Shown here: one piece after another, positions 52,553 to 62,650 of the stretch
Position numbering within the stretch: the first letter of the stretch is position 1
Layout of the letters: each line of letters starts with the position of its first letter
NCBI GenBank assembly: GCA_023974075.1
Contig: CM043785.1
Span: 22,881,169 to 22,945,168 of the forward strand
Length of the DNA: 64,000 nucleotides
Origin: Chaenocephalus aceratus
Lineage: Eukaryota; Chordata; Actinopteri; Perciformes; Channichthyidae
Direction: 5' to 3'
The notes under the pieces: generated by a model
The model's input: the letters and a program-made list of their open reading frames with translations, nothing else
Database searches by the model: none
Told to the model about the DNA's origin: nothing
Translations under genes and position numbers: made by a program

Positions 52553-55546
52553 TCAATTAAAAGCAGCGACAAAAAGAAAAGTCTTCAGCCTGGATTTAAA
52601 AGTAGTAAGAGTTGCAGCGGACCTGCAGGTTTCTGGGAGTTTGTTCCAGATATTTGGAGCATAATAACTGAATGCTGCTTCTCCATGTTTAGTTCTGACT
52701 CTGGGGACAGAAAGCTGACCAGTCCCTGAAGACCTGAGAGATCTGGATGGTTCATAGTTTAGCAGGAGGTCAGTAATGTATTTTGGGCCTAAACCATTCA
52801 GTGCTTTATAAACCAGCAGCAATATTTTGAAATCTATTCTTTGACACACAGGAAGCCAGTGTAAAGACTTCAGAACAGGAGTGATGTGGTCCACTTTCTT
52901 AGTGTTAGTGAGGACTCGAGCAGCGGCGTTTTGAATCAGCTGCAGCTTTCTAATAGATTTTTTAGTGAGACCTGTGAAGACACCATTGCAGTAGTCGAGT
53001 CTACTGAAGATAAAGGCATGGACAAGTTTTTCCAAATCCTGCTGTGACATTAGTCTTTTAATCCTAGATATATTCTTTAGGTGATAGTAGGCTGATTTAG
53101 TAACTGTTTTAATGTGACTGTTGAAACTCAGGTCAGAGTCCATGACTACACCTAGATTCCTGGCTGTATCTGTTGGTTTGAACATTGCAGACTGAAGCTC
53201 AGCGCTAACTTTTAAACGTTCTGCCTTGGCTCCAAAGACCATTACCTCAGTTTTATCTTTGTTTAATTGGAGAAAGTTCTGACACATCCAGTCATTGATT
53301 TGTTCAATGCACTTACTCAGTGTTTGAATTGGAGCATAGTCTCCTGGTGAAATTGTTACGTAAATTTGTGTGTCATCTGCATAGCTATGGTAACTTATTT
53401 TGTTGTTCTTCATTATCTGAGCCAGTGGTAGCATGTAGATGTTAAAGAGAAGAGGCCCCAAGATGGAGCCTTGAGGAACCCCACATGTCATATTTGTCAA
53501 CTCAGATGTGTATTTACCTATAGAAACAAAGTTGTTTCTATCCTTTAAGTAGGATTTAAACCAATTTAGAACTGTTTCCGAAAGTCCCACCCAGTTTTCC
53601 AGTCGGTCTAGTAATATGCTGTGGTCAACAGTGTCAAACGCAGCACTGAGATCTAATAATACTAACACTGAAGTTCTGCCACTGTCTGTGTTTAAGTGGA
53701 TGTCGTTAAAGACCTTTACAAGAGCAGTCTCAGTGCTGTGGTTTGGACGAAAGCCTGACTGGAACACATCGAAACAACTATTTAAATGCAAGAAATTACT
53801 TAACTGTTGAAAAACAACTTTTTCAATGATCTTACCTAGAAATGGCAGGTTTGATATGGGCCTGTAATTGTTCATTACTGAAGCATCTAGATTATTCTTT
53901 TTTAAGAGCGGTTTAATGACTGCAGTTTTCAGGGCCTGTGGAAAAATACCTGAGTGAAGAGATTTGTTTACTATATGAAGTAGTTCTGAGGCCATGCAAG
54001 GCAAAACATCTTTGAAAAATCCTGTTGGAATAATATCAAGGCAGCAGGAGGAGGACTTCAGAAGTTGTATAATGTCCTCTAGGTTTTTATCATTAATCTG
54101 ATGGAATTGTGTCATGATGTCTGAATTGATGTTAAGTGGACACAGAGACAGCACATTTGCTGTTCCTGATGCAGAGGCACTGACTGCTTGTCTGATTTTC
54201 TGAATTTTGTCAGTGAAAAAGGAGGCAAAATCATTGCACGCCCTGGTGGTTAGAAATTCAGAGGCTACTGACACTGGGGGGTTAGTTAGTCTGTCGACGG
54301 TAGCAAACAAGGCACGTGCGTTGTTTTTGTTTTTGGTAATGATGTCAGAGAAGAATGATTCTCGTGCGTTTTTCAATTCCAAATTATAAAGGCCAAGTCT
54401 CTCTTTATAAATTTCAAAGTGAACCTGGAGATTTGTTTTTCGCCACCTGCGTTCAGCTTTTCGACATTCTCTTTTTTCTGTTTTAACGGTCATGGCCTTT
54501 CTCCATGGAGATATTTTCTTCCCAGTCACTTCCTTTACCTTAATTGGAGCAATGGCATCTATAACATTTTTAATTTTTGAATTAAAATGATCTACTAGCT
54601 CATCTACTGAGATGTTAGCAGGGGCAAGTGTGGAAGAAAAATTCTGAGTAAACATTTCCCTAGTATTTTCAGTTAAATATCGCTTTGTGGTTACCTCTTT
54701 TTGAACACTTGTGTGAACAGAAATAGAGCTCTCAAAGAAAACACAGGAATGGTCAGAGAGCGCAACATCAGTCACCACAACCTTAGAGATATTCAGACCC
54801 TTTGAGATAATTAAGTCCAGAGTGTGCCCCTTATTGTGCGTGGGCTCCGTCACATGCTGAGTCAGTCCATAGCTATCAAGAACACAAAACAGTTCTTTAG
54901 CCCCTCTGTCCTGAGGGTTGTCAACATGGATGTTAAAATCACCAACAATGACTAGACGGTCAAAGTCAATACACACTATAGACAGCAGTTCAGTAGAGTC
55001 ATCAAAAAAGCTTGCACAGTATTTGGGTGGCCTATAGATATTTAGGAACAGAGCTCGAGAGGAGCATTTCAGCTGAAGGGCCACATATTCAAAAGAATCA
55101 AAGTTTCCATACGATGTCTTCCTGCATTGAAGGGAATCATTGAACAGAATAGCAACTCCACCCCCTTTCTTATGCATTCTTTCCTGACTCATAAAACTAA
55201 AGTTGGGAGGGGTTGATTCGATAAGAACAGCTGCACTGTTATTTTGTTCAATCCAAGTTTCTGTTAAAAACATAAAATCAAGATTGTGCTCAGTGATAAA
55301 ATCATTGATTAAAAATGTTTTTCCTGCCAAAGACCTGACATTTAATAAAGCTAGTTTAAGTTTGTTAAACACACTATCAGTCATGTTTTTTGTAACAAGC
55401 TGTGGCTGACATGGAATCACTGCTAAATTAGATAAACTCACACAAACGTTTGAGCGCTTCCTGTATCTAAGATGATTTACCGCTCTTAATCTATTACCTA
55501 TCGACACAGATATCGGCAAAGCTACTGGCAGGCAGGGCCCTGGCAT
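52553..55546 (-). CDS. LINE ORF2: endonuclease and reverse transcriptase (997 aa), intact
   Basis: Residues about 60-290 form the apurinic-type endonuclease: LALLNVRSLAGK, FLTETWIEQ, ERMHKKGGGVAILF, RLVIVGDFNIHVDNP and the closing VALSDHSCVFF, where GDFN and SDH are active-site motifs. Residues about 520-800 form the reverse transcriptase. It has [52 protein letters not shown] (palm A), CGVPQGSILGPLLFNIYM and SYADDTQIYVTI, with YADD from residue 722 (53372-53383). The C-terminus contains LDYCNGVFTGL, LIQNAAARVLTNTKK and LKTFLFVAAFN. No stop or frameshift interrupts it. The first ~50 residues may be leader, with an internal Met at NMTDSVFNKLK a possible start. Confidence 0.92.
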   Translation of the reverse strand: MPGPCLPVALPISVSIGNRLRAVNHLRYRKRSNVCVSLSNLAVIPCQPQLVTKNMTDSVFNKLKLALLNVRSLAGKTFLINDFITEHNLDFMFLTETWIEQNNSAAVLIESTPPNFSFMSQERMHKKGGGVAILFNDSLQCRKTSYGNFDSFEYVALQLKCSSRALFLNIYRPPKYCASFFDDSTELLSIVCIDFDRLVIVGDFNIHVDNPQDRGAKELFCVLDSYGLTQHVTEPTHNKGHTLDLIISKGLNISKVVVTDVALSDHSCVFFESSISVHTSVQKEVTTKRYLTENTREMFTQNFSSTLAPANISVDELVDHFNSKIKNVIDAIAPIKVKEVTGKKISPWRKAMTVKTEKRECRKAERRWRKTNLQVHFEIYKERLGLYNLELKNARESFFSDIITKNKNNARALFATVDRLTNPPVSVASEFLTTRACNDFASFFTDKIQKIRQAVSASASGTANVLSLCPLNINSDIMTQFHQINDKNLEDIIQLLKSSSCCLDIIPTGFFKDVLPCMASELLHIVNKSLHSGIFPQALKTAVIKPLLKKNNLDASVMNNYRPISNLPFLGKIIEKVVFQQLSNFLHLNSCFDVFQSGFRPNHSTETALVKVFNDIHLNTDSGRTSVLVLLDLSAAFDTVDHSILLDRLENWVGLSETVLNWFKSYLKDRNNFVSIGKYTSELTNMTCGVPQGSILGPLLFNIYMLPLAQIMKNNKISYHSYADDTQIYVTISPGDYAPIQTLSKCIEQINDWMCQNFLQLNKDKTEVMVFGAKAERLKVSAELQSAMFKPTDTARNLGVVMDSDLSFNSHIKTVTKSAYYHLKNISRIKRLMSQQDLEKLVHAFIFSRLDYCNGVFTGLTKKSIRKLQLIQNAAARVLTNTKKVDHITPVLKSLHWLPVCQRIDFKILLLVYKALNGLGPKYITDLLLNYEPSRSLRSSGTGQLSVPRVRTKHGEAAFSYYAPNIWNKLPETCRSAATLTTFKSRLKTFLFVAAFN

Positions 55547-55600
55547 GTCCTGGAAAGAGTTGAGAGTGCCATACGCCCTTGAGCCTGGACCCAGCAGATA

Positions 55601-56282
55601 TCAGTTTGCAGATTGTTTTGGTTTGGATGATTGTGGTAGGCATGGTGATGAAGCCGGGAGAGATGGTGCGCATCTCTGCTTCGGTGATTTTGGTGGGCGT
55701 CGTTGAGGGGCGGGGGTAAAGGACATGCTGCCAGCCCTGCGTAACGCCTTAGTTTGGTCTTTGAAATCCAGGAAGGAATCGGTGCCAGCCCTCTGTATCT
55801 CCTTCATGTGTTCAACGATCTCCAGGATGGTGGGCGTGGGTGAAAGGGTGAACGGAGTATCCTCAAAGGCGTTGATAGGGGGGGGGGGTGACGGGCGGTG
55901 GGGACTCCTCCGTGTGTTTCATAGGTCTCCCATAATCAGAACATTCCTCAGGCGGGTGCAGTGATACTTCTTCAGGGTTTTCTGCGCGATGTGTTGTGTC
56001 TATCTTCTGTTTTGATTCCTCTTGCCGCTTGTCCTTGGCAGAGGGAACAGATTGATGACGTAGGCAGTTGAATATGTTAGAGATAAACAATTTCACTCCT
56101 GACTTGTTCAGGCAAACTCCATTTGCCCTGAAAAGATGTCTGCGATCCCAGAAAAAGTTAAAATTGTCAATAAAATGCACAGAATGGTCAGTGCAGGCAG
56201 TTGAAAGCCAGGTGTTCAGTGCAAACAATCTGCTGAATCTCTCCACTCCTCTTCTGACTGGCGGTAGAGGGCCACTGATGAA
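55601..56282 (-). pseudogene. LINE ORF1, C-terminal esterase-like part, frameshifted
   Basis: Upstream of ORF2 on the same strand the frame shows VFISGPLPPVRRG, ERFSRLFALNTWLSTAC, VHFIDNFNFFWDRRHLFRAN and GVCLNKSGVKLFISNIFNCL, the C-terminal half of the SGNH esterase-like domain of L2/CR1-type ORF1. A run of 11 G (C on the coding strand) at 55878-55888 shifts the frame. After it the other frame continues INAFEDTPFTLSPTPTILEI and a proline/serine-rich tail to a stop at 55601. The N-terminal half is missing by 5' truncation. Confidence 0.75.
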
Positions 56283-56283
56283 C

Positions 56284-56590
56284 ACCTCCGACGTAGATTC
56301 TAAAAGTACGATATACACTTTTCGCTAGAAATCTAATCAAAAAGCATTTTAATGGCCAAACTATTCTACAATTTAGGATTTTCCAGAGTGGGTTATTTGT
56401 GAATATACGACCCTCCGGAGCGTTTGCAATCAACTGGAGCATCAGCCCATATGCCGTAAAAGTGTTGTTTCTTACACGACCACTAGAGGTGCTACATTTT
56501 AAAACGTGACAATAGGTCGTAATAAGCTGCTGAACAATCAACCTATTTGGTCGTTTTTCGACAAGGCTGATATTTATGCAATTATCTGTG
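56284..56590 (-). repeat. Repeat C/D, copy 2, right part
   Basis: TACGATATACACTTTTCGCT and TTGTTTCTTACACGACCACT are the reverse complement of 31870-32060. It is the continuation of 51160-51596 beyond the LINE. Confidence 0.6.
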
Positions 56591-56992
56591 AGCTCCATGA
56601 CGTGCCTAACACTTCCCCTTAGCGGTTGCAAAATTACTTTAGCTCTAGGCCTCAACTGGCTTGTTGCTTTTTTAAAACACACTTTTTTAAACAGCTTCTA
56701 TGTAAACCTGTCAAGGTTTTCCTAAACAAACCTATACTAACAACAACTTAAATCATTCATTGATCAACTAAACCTTCTTCCGCAAAGCAATATAGTTCTT
56801 CAGCCACAGCAGAATGGTTGCAAAGCAAGATGGAGATGCAGCCACACATAGACGTTTTGGAGCTTGTATAAAGATTGGGTTTGTTATTAATTAACAAACA
56901 GGTGCAGGCTTTCTAGTATACCTATTAGCGGTGCACGTTGCTTCTATTTCAGTTGCCATAACGTGTCACATTGAATAATGCCAATAATGTCA

Positions 56993-57425
56993 GTTCAGTC
57001 AGACAACTCACGTGTTTCTTTATATGTTTATTAGAAGCAGCATATAGTTTGAGTTTGGCGTCTAGGCTCGGGACTCATCACTCCACAGATTTACAAAGAA
57101 CATTGAGTGATGATTAGATAATTATCCCCCAGAGCCTACAGGTGGAAACTGCGATGGAAGCTGGGGTGGTGGTGGGGCAGATGAGCAGCAGCAACATGAA
57201 ACACAGCAGCAGTAGCAACGTGAACGCAGTAGAAGGGCACAAAAGCAGCAGCGGCAGCAGCAGCATTAGCGAGGCAGAGGCATGAAGACCTGGCAGCTTA
57301 ATTAGAGCGGCATGTTTAGAAGAATGTGTTTGGTTGGTTGTAAGAGGGACGAGGTCCGTCACATGTTAATGTATTATTGGTGCTCAAGTTGACTGCCTGC
57401 ACTAGCTCTCAGGCTTCGCCCCTTT
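56993..57425 (-). mobile_element. LTR-like repeat B, copy 4, full length (433 bp)
   Basis: It runs from CAGTCAGACAACTCACGTGT to CAGGCTTCGCCCCTTT. On the minus strand it has CTCTAATTAAGC in the TATA position and CTTCTAATAAACATAT as a polyadenylation signal. It stands alone, so if B is an LTR this is a solo LTR. The Leu-rich ORF at 57114-57362 comes from GCAGCA-rich sequence. Confidence 0.5.
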
Positions 57426-57490
57426 TTGCATAAAATCCTACACTTGTACACAGGATCAGATCAACACAACCGTGAATTGACCTTACCTAC

Positions 57491-58049
57491 TGATAGAGAT
57501 TTAAAGGGATTACTAGTCCGCTTTTCAAATCTCTGCGCGTCCCTAACAAGCTGGTTATCATACAGGAAGGAATCCAGAGCATACAATTAACCGTTTAAAC
57601 AATAATCTACTTTAATGGTAATATGACAATGCAATTCAATCAATACAGTACAAATTCAATACAGTTATCTTTGGGATCCCATATTTACCTGATACTCACG
57701 TGAGCCAGCCAGAGGAAAGAGAGCGAACACAGCGTGGTTCCTGTTCAATATATTGCTTACAATGGGAGGAGTTATCTGATCCTCCCTTCCAGACCTCCGT
57801 GATTGGCTGCCCAAATATCACCAACACCTCACTTCTTAAGTCTCCCCAATCACAGTAGCTTAGCTTCATTATCTCCTAGATCTGAGTTGACTGTAAGTCA
57901 AACCCTCACCTTCCCCCATCTTCCTTTGTTCTCAAATACCACATGTCAACAGGCCCCAAATCCAGCTCACAGTTTTCTACACAAATCATTTCCCATTTTC
58001 AGCTTATTCATAGTTTGCTAACATGAATACATACAAATATTTCCTTACA
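57491..58049 (-). repeat. 3' LTR of the provirus
   Basis: On the minus strand it begins TGTAAGGAAATATTTGTATG and ends CTTTAAATCTCTATCA. The TATA and polyadenylation signals are not obvious. The CAAT-type CCAATCA motifs near 57800-57850 are antisense to the transcript. Confidence 0.9.
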
Positions 58050-58050
58050 A

Positions 58051-58063
58051 TTCCCCCTTTTTA
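58051..58063 (-). other. Polypurine tract of the provirus
   Basis: On the minus strand AAAAAGGGGGAA lies one base before the 3' LTR, the normal place for the plus-strand primer of a retrovirus. Confidence 0.8.
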
Positions 58064-58533
58064 TCTCCTTCTCAAGAGATAAACTTACACAAGGCATTTT
58101 GAAACATAACTATTGTCACTCCTCTCCACTGTGTTCATCTCTCAACATTATATTTAGAGCCCTTTAAACATTTGGAAACATCCCTTCATAGCAATGTCTT
58201 ATGGCAGAAGGAGAGGGAGACCAAAACATGTCAAAAAACTGCGTCCTTGTCTGCTGAGTCTCCATACTCGTCCTCTCCCTCCGAGACACAGGCCAACAGT
58301 GTCATTTGATACGGAGAGGGAGAAGCAGCAAAAAAATTGTTTAATAAAAGTTCCTCAAAAAATGGAATATTAAAAGTTCCACACCGGCAATATCCACCAA
58401 AAATGGGATACAAGAACAAACTCCACACCAGCTATATCCACCTGTTTCAGCGGAGAGTGGAGTCCCCTGTGCCGTCCTCGCTTGCCGTGTCTTTGTCCCC
58501 CCGATCCGCTGACGGCGGCTTCTGGGCTGCCTG

Positions 58534-58993
58534 CTAGAGAGATGTCTTCCTTCTCCTCCGGCTCGCTGATGGCAGCTTCCGAGTCGATGCTGAATAGATG
58601 TCCTCCCGATCTTCCTTCTCCGGTCCGATGATGATGCCTCCCGGGACGACTGCTGGATGGATGTCCTCTAGGTCCTCCTTCCCTGGTCCGATGATGATGC
58701 CTCCTGGGACGACTGCTGGATGGATGTCCTCGAGGTCCTTCTCCTCCAGTCCGCTGATGACAGCATCCGAGTCGATCTCCATGACGAGAGCCAGATCCGT
58801 CCTGATGTCGTCTAGGGTCCTCGCAGGTGTTTTCCCGACCGCACACTGGCTCCAGTGGTACCAGTTGTCCCCCTTTCCTTGTAGGCAGACGGCATGGGAT
58901 GTCCTCTGGGTCACTCGGTAGGGGCCGGAAAACCTGGGGTTGAGCCACTTTGTCCTGATGACAGTCCGCCTCCTGGGTCTCGGGTCCCCCTTT
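58534..58993 (-). pseudogene. Retroviral integrase C-terminus with a 21-aa repeat tail
   Basis: The frame begins KGDPRPRRRTVIRTKWLNPR and continues FSGPYRVTQRTSHAVCLQGK and NWYHWSQCAVGK. This matches the SH3-like C-terminal domain of gammaretrovirus-type integrases (GPY motif, then the W-H-C block). The catalytic core is absent. After ARTLDDIRTDLALV the peptide passes into repeats of DLEDIHPAVVPGGIIIGPG-type units and stops at 58534. Normally env would start in this region; none is recognisable. The piece is a remnant left by the internal deletion. Confidence 0.75.
58559..58810 (-). repeat. 63-bp in-frame tandem repeat in the provirus
   Basis: Units start near 58559, 58622, 58685 and 58748 at an exact 63-bp spacing. 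The middle two are almost identical (GGTCCGATGATGATGCCTCC, GACTGCTGGATGGATGTCCT), the outer two diverged. The period equals 21 codons, so the frame is kept. Confidence 0.9.
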
Positions 58994-60047
58994 TGGCGTC
59001 AACAACCTGTGTGGAGAAATCTGATACAAATCCCTCAAGCCTACGCTAATTGTGCAGCTTCAGAATCTTAATACTTGGACTGTGCCAACTAAATAAGAAC
59101 CCCAACATCTTTAGGTAAACTAAATAACATATTTCAATAGCTCTGAATTTCTGACAAGCATCTGTGTTTATTTTTAAATGAAATCCTTGAGATCCCATTA
59201 CAAATCTAAATATGATTTGAACTGCTAATGTTTCTGGTAAAGAAACACACTAATGTTATGGATTGAAAAACAACCAAAATCACAATACTAACAAAGTGAA
59301 TGGCTTCCTGGTGATACTGCTTCTACCCGTCAGTGCTTAGATATTATCCCGCTGAAAAAATGAATACAGAATTCCCACAAACTGTCATCAAATGTCTTTC
59401 TATTATAAATGTAGATGAAATGTATATCCCCATAATGACCTAAACAATAAAGTCTATGGCTTTTACTTCTTTACCAGACTAGTTACATGATGTTGTCTAA
59501 ATTACATTGTGTCTCATTACATTACTATGTTTCAGCTTTAACTGTAAATATGTTCTTTCTACATTTCAAACCTCAGTTACTTTAATACCTGTTGAAACAT
59601 TACTCACAGGTCAGCTTCTTCAGTATTCCATTCTGGACTTACATCTCTCTGGTAGCCCCTTGGCCACTGATTCTTTATCTGTGTTACCTGCTATAACTCA
59701 ATCAATATTAGAGACATGTCAACATTCATCAAACCGCATCTTATCCCCAGATATGGAGCAGGTCAATTCTAAAACTGTCAATCAATGGTCAATTGTATAT
59801 AACTTTACTAACATAGTAAAATATGCATTGTATATTCCATTTAAACTTCAAAAACACTGTGAAATGCCTACAGACAATCCTAATGTTTTAGACATATCCA
59901 ATTACAGACAGTAGATTTTCTTAACAGGCGTCTGCGTACCTTTTGTCTTGTAGTTGCAGGGCCCTGCTGATTGTCTGAGATGTTTGAAAGCGTTTGTTCC
60001 CGACCCATTCCGGTCGTCCGGATTCTTCCACAGCTTTGTTTACCAGG
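58994..60047 (-). other. Provirus interior without a recognised viral gene
   Basis: About 1 kb that should hold leader and gag to pol. The first ~150 bp inside the 5' LTR look like leader. The rest is AT-rich, with no viral motif on the minus strand and one 135-codon ORF on the plus strand (59507-59914) without a domain. It may be a rearranged or captured segment. Confidence 0.45.
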
Positions 60048-60062
60048 CACGTCGGGTCACCA
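60048..60062 (-). other. Primer-binding site of the provirus (tRNA-Trp type)
   Basis: On the minus strand TGGTGACCCGACGTG follows the 5' LTR after two bases. It fits the 3' end of tRNA-Trp (CCA complement, then GACCCCGACGTG) except for one missing C. Confidence 0.7.
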
Positions 60063-60064
60063 TT

Positions 60065-60623
60065 TGATAGAGATTTAAAGGGATTACTAGTCCGCTTTTC
60101 AAATCTCCGCGCGTCCCTAACAAGCTGGTTATCATACAGGAAGGAATCCAGAGCATACAATTAACCGTTTAAACAATAATCTACTTTAATGGTAATATGA
60201 CAATGCAATACAATCAATACAGTACAAATTCAATACAGTTATCTTTGGGATCCCATATTTACCTGATACTCACGTGAGCCAGCCAGAGGAAAGAGAGCGA
60301 ACACAGCGTGGTTCCTGTTCAATATATTGCTTACAATGGGAGGAGTTATCTGATCCTCCCTTCCAGACCTCCGTGATTGGCTGCCCAAATATCACCAACA
60401 CCTCACTTCTTAAGTCTCCCCAATCACAGTAGCTTAGCTTCATTATCTCCTAGATCTGAGTTGACTGTAAGTCAAACCCTCACCTTCCCCCATCTTCCTT
60501 TGTTCTCAAATACCACATGTCAACAGGCCCCAAATCCAGCTCACAGTTTTCTACACAAATCATTTCCCATTTTAAGCTTATTCATAGTTTGCTAACATGA
60601 ATACATACAAATATTTCCTTACA
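60065..60623 (-). repeat. 5' LTR of the provirus
   Basis: It is identical to the 3' LTR apart from about three substitutions (for example CTCCGCGCG against CTCTGCGCG, and GCAATACAATC against GCAATTCAATC). It would hold the promoter for the minus-strand transcript. Confidence 0.9.
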
Positions 60624-60627
60624 CTAC

Positions 60628-61078
60628 ACAAACTAAAAGGCTATTGTGAGACGTTCTCAACAGTTTCCCTTAAAACTCAATGCATTTAAATGTGTCAGTC
60701 CAAATCAATCATCAACATGTTTGTTCATTCAGTCACATTCAGCTTGGATAGACTTGAATTGAGTGTTGTTCACTGAAAACACTTGAATCACTAGCTTATG
60801 AAATGTTTGCTCATTTCATTATTTTCCAAACAATTTATTGTGTCTATGCACACATTGGTTTTGTCCAGGCATAATATTTAGCTCAACTTGTGGCTCTCCT
60901 CCTCACAGCTCTCAAACCAAAGCATGTCCCTATTCCAAGAAGGTATTTTCTTTCCAGAATAGGTTTGAGGATTCTTTGTTTGGGATTAGACAGCAATATA
61001 AGCACATCATTTGGGACATTTGGAAGAGCTCAACTCAAAACAGAAAGACTGTCATATGGCGTATGTCAGTTACTCAAG
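60628..61078. other. Stretch without a recognised gene
   Basis: Nothing recognised; the ORF at 60838-61089 has no domain. Confidence 0.45.
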
Positions 61079-61462
61079 TAGCTTTATGACAATGTTCCCA
61101 ATGTAAGTACTAATATGGAGCAGCCAGAACTAGATGTTAGGGGTTATAGAGTTTAAAATATTGTAAAAAATAAGATCTGTGGAAAACTAACCTGTTTGAT
61201 AAATGCACGTTTTGTTCAGCCGGATAATCTCCACATGTCTACCCTACTTTTATAATTTTCGAATCATAAATCTATCGATCATAAATCTAATCGATAGATT
61301 TATGATTTGAAAATGCTGGCTGCTCCATATTAGTATTTACATTGGGAACATTGTCATATAGCTACTTATACATTTTTTTTTTTATAAAAGTAGGGTAGTT
61401 ATGTGGAGATTATCCGGCTGAACGAAACGTGCATTTATCAAACAGGTTTGTTTTCTACAGAC
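61079..61462. repeat. Interleaved inverted repeats (arms A, B, A', B')
   Basis: Arm A (61079-61128) pairs with 61316-61365, including GACAATGTTCCCAATGTA. Arm B (about 61180-61256) pairs with about 61382-61462, including GTTCAGCCGGATAATCTCCA. Between B and A' lies a smaller hairpin, ATAAATCTATCGAT with ATCGATAGATTTAT. The order A-B-A'-B' is not a simple fold-back. No coding sequence is seen. Confidence 0.8.
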
Positions 61463-62109
61463 CTTATTTTTTACAATATTCCAAAAGCCTATGGAGAAAT
61501 CCCATTGCTTTTTTGTCGAGGGATCCAGCAGCTTACTTCCCGGTCGGCCTACAAAAATACGTCATCCCTGCAACACTCTACAGTACTCTGTTTTGCATGA
61601 TCGGAGAGTTTAGTTATATATTTTTTCCACTCAGAGTTGATGGAAACTTAAGAATGGCTGACTGGGAGTAATTTCATTGTGATACAAAATGTAAAATGTA
61701 TTTAGCTGGCTTCATATCTTCATATTTCTTATATTGTGTGATTGAAATTAAATGTAAAAGGTCAGCATTCCAAGAGACATGTTTTGGCTTATACATACAG
61801 ACTGGATCAATAAAAGATAGGTAGATTTCTTACGACTGTATCGACTTGTAAAGTGGGGAAGAACATTCCACCTTTTCTTTAACAAAACGTAATACCTTAA
61901 TACCTTAGCCGATCTCATTTTCTAATACAGTAATATAGCTAATCTCATTTTCTAATACAGTAATATAAGAGTTGCCTTCCCTGATGTTTACATGTCTCCC
62001 TGGCAGCAGACAGCCATGCCAGGTCTGTGCTGGATCTTGGCCAAGACTGCCTTGAGATGAAGATGCTTGATTTTAGGTAGAACTGTCTGCATCACTTTCA
62101 TTGTCTTTG
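61463..62109. other. Stretch without a recognised gene
   Basis: A 24-bp duplication (GCTAATCTCATTTTCTAATA) occurs near 61930-61965. Nothing else is recognised. Confidence 0.4.
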
Positions 62110-62119
62110 GGTTATAGAA

Positions 62120-62270
62120 AGATATATGTATTTTATGTTTGTGTTATGTGTTATGTGTTATGTGTTATGTGTAACGTTGCTGCCTTCTTGGCCAGGTCAG
62201 CATTGCAAATGAGATTCTATCTCAATGCTTTTATCTGGTTAAATAAAGGTTAAATAAAATAAAAGAATAT
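62120..62270 (+). mobile_element. LINE- or SINE-type 3' terminus with a GTGTTAT repeat
   Basis: Four to five GTGTTAT units precede CTTCTTGGCCAGGTCAGCAT, GAGATTCTATCTCAATGC and TGGTTAAATAAAGGTTAAAT. That is a 3' end widespread in fish genomes. The family could not be fixed from the tail alone. Confidence 0.5.
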
Positions 62271-62650
62271 GTGTTTTTTACAGAACCCTATTACAATGCT
62301 GTGTTCAGTTTTTACCCTTTATATTTGTGACAAATCACTACTTGCAACAAAGTTAATATAATGAAAAAGGTGATACTTCCTGTGTTTGCTCAAGGTCGTA
62401 CAGAGGACAATTTGAAATTCCAATAAATGTTCTCATCTTCAGTGCAAATCCTAAAACAAAGATCGAAAGACAACAATTTAGCTTCACAACACCACTTGCA
62501 ACTGTAATAACTTTAGCTAGTCTGAATAATTTAACTCATGACCAGTTATGTCTGGGTGATGTTTATGAAGAGAGCTATAGCAAAAAGGAGTGTGTGTTCC
62601 TGTTCAAGCTATTTGCTGAATAATTAAAGAACTACTCTACACTGACTTCA

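Larger units (their letters stand above)
51979..56283 (-). mobile_element. Nearly full-length L2-type LINE
   Basis: From its 5' side (about 56283) the element holds the C-terminal part of ORF1, an intact ORF2 (55546 to 52553) and a 570-bp 3' UTR containing a 110-bp direct duplication (near 52070 and 52182). It ends at AGTGCTAGATAAATAAACTT and the TTGCC array. It has split a C/D repeat copy, whose halves lie at 51160-51596 and 56284-56590. Because ORF2 is intact, this is the best candidate here for a recently active LINE. Confidence 0.9.
57491..60623 (-). mobile_element. Endogenous retrovirus, minus strand, large internal deletion
   Basis: Two 559-bp LTRs (57491-58049 and 60065-60623) differ at only about three positions. 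They are bounded by TG...CA and flanked by a 4-bp CTAC duplication (57487-57490 and 60624-60627). A tRNA-Trp-like primer-binding site and a polypurine tract sit at the expected inner edges. The 2-kb interior keeps only an integrase C-terminus; gag, protease, reverse transcriptase and a recognisable env are missing. The high LTR identity suggests a recent insertion. It cannot replicate by itself. Confidence 0.9.

Noticed and set aside
56188..56682. 164-codon minus-strand ORF
   Set aside because: It crosses the repeat C/LINE ORF1 boundary, so it is a chimera of two unrelated repeats.
59507..59914. 135-codon plus-strand ORF inside the provirus, considered as a possible env or accessory gene
   Set aside because: Wrong strand for the provirus and no signal peptide, transmembrane or viral motif that I recognise.
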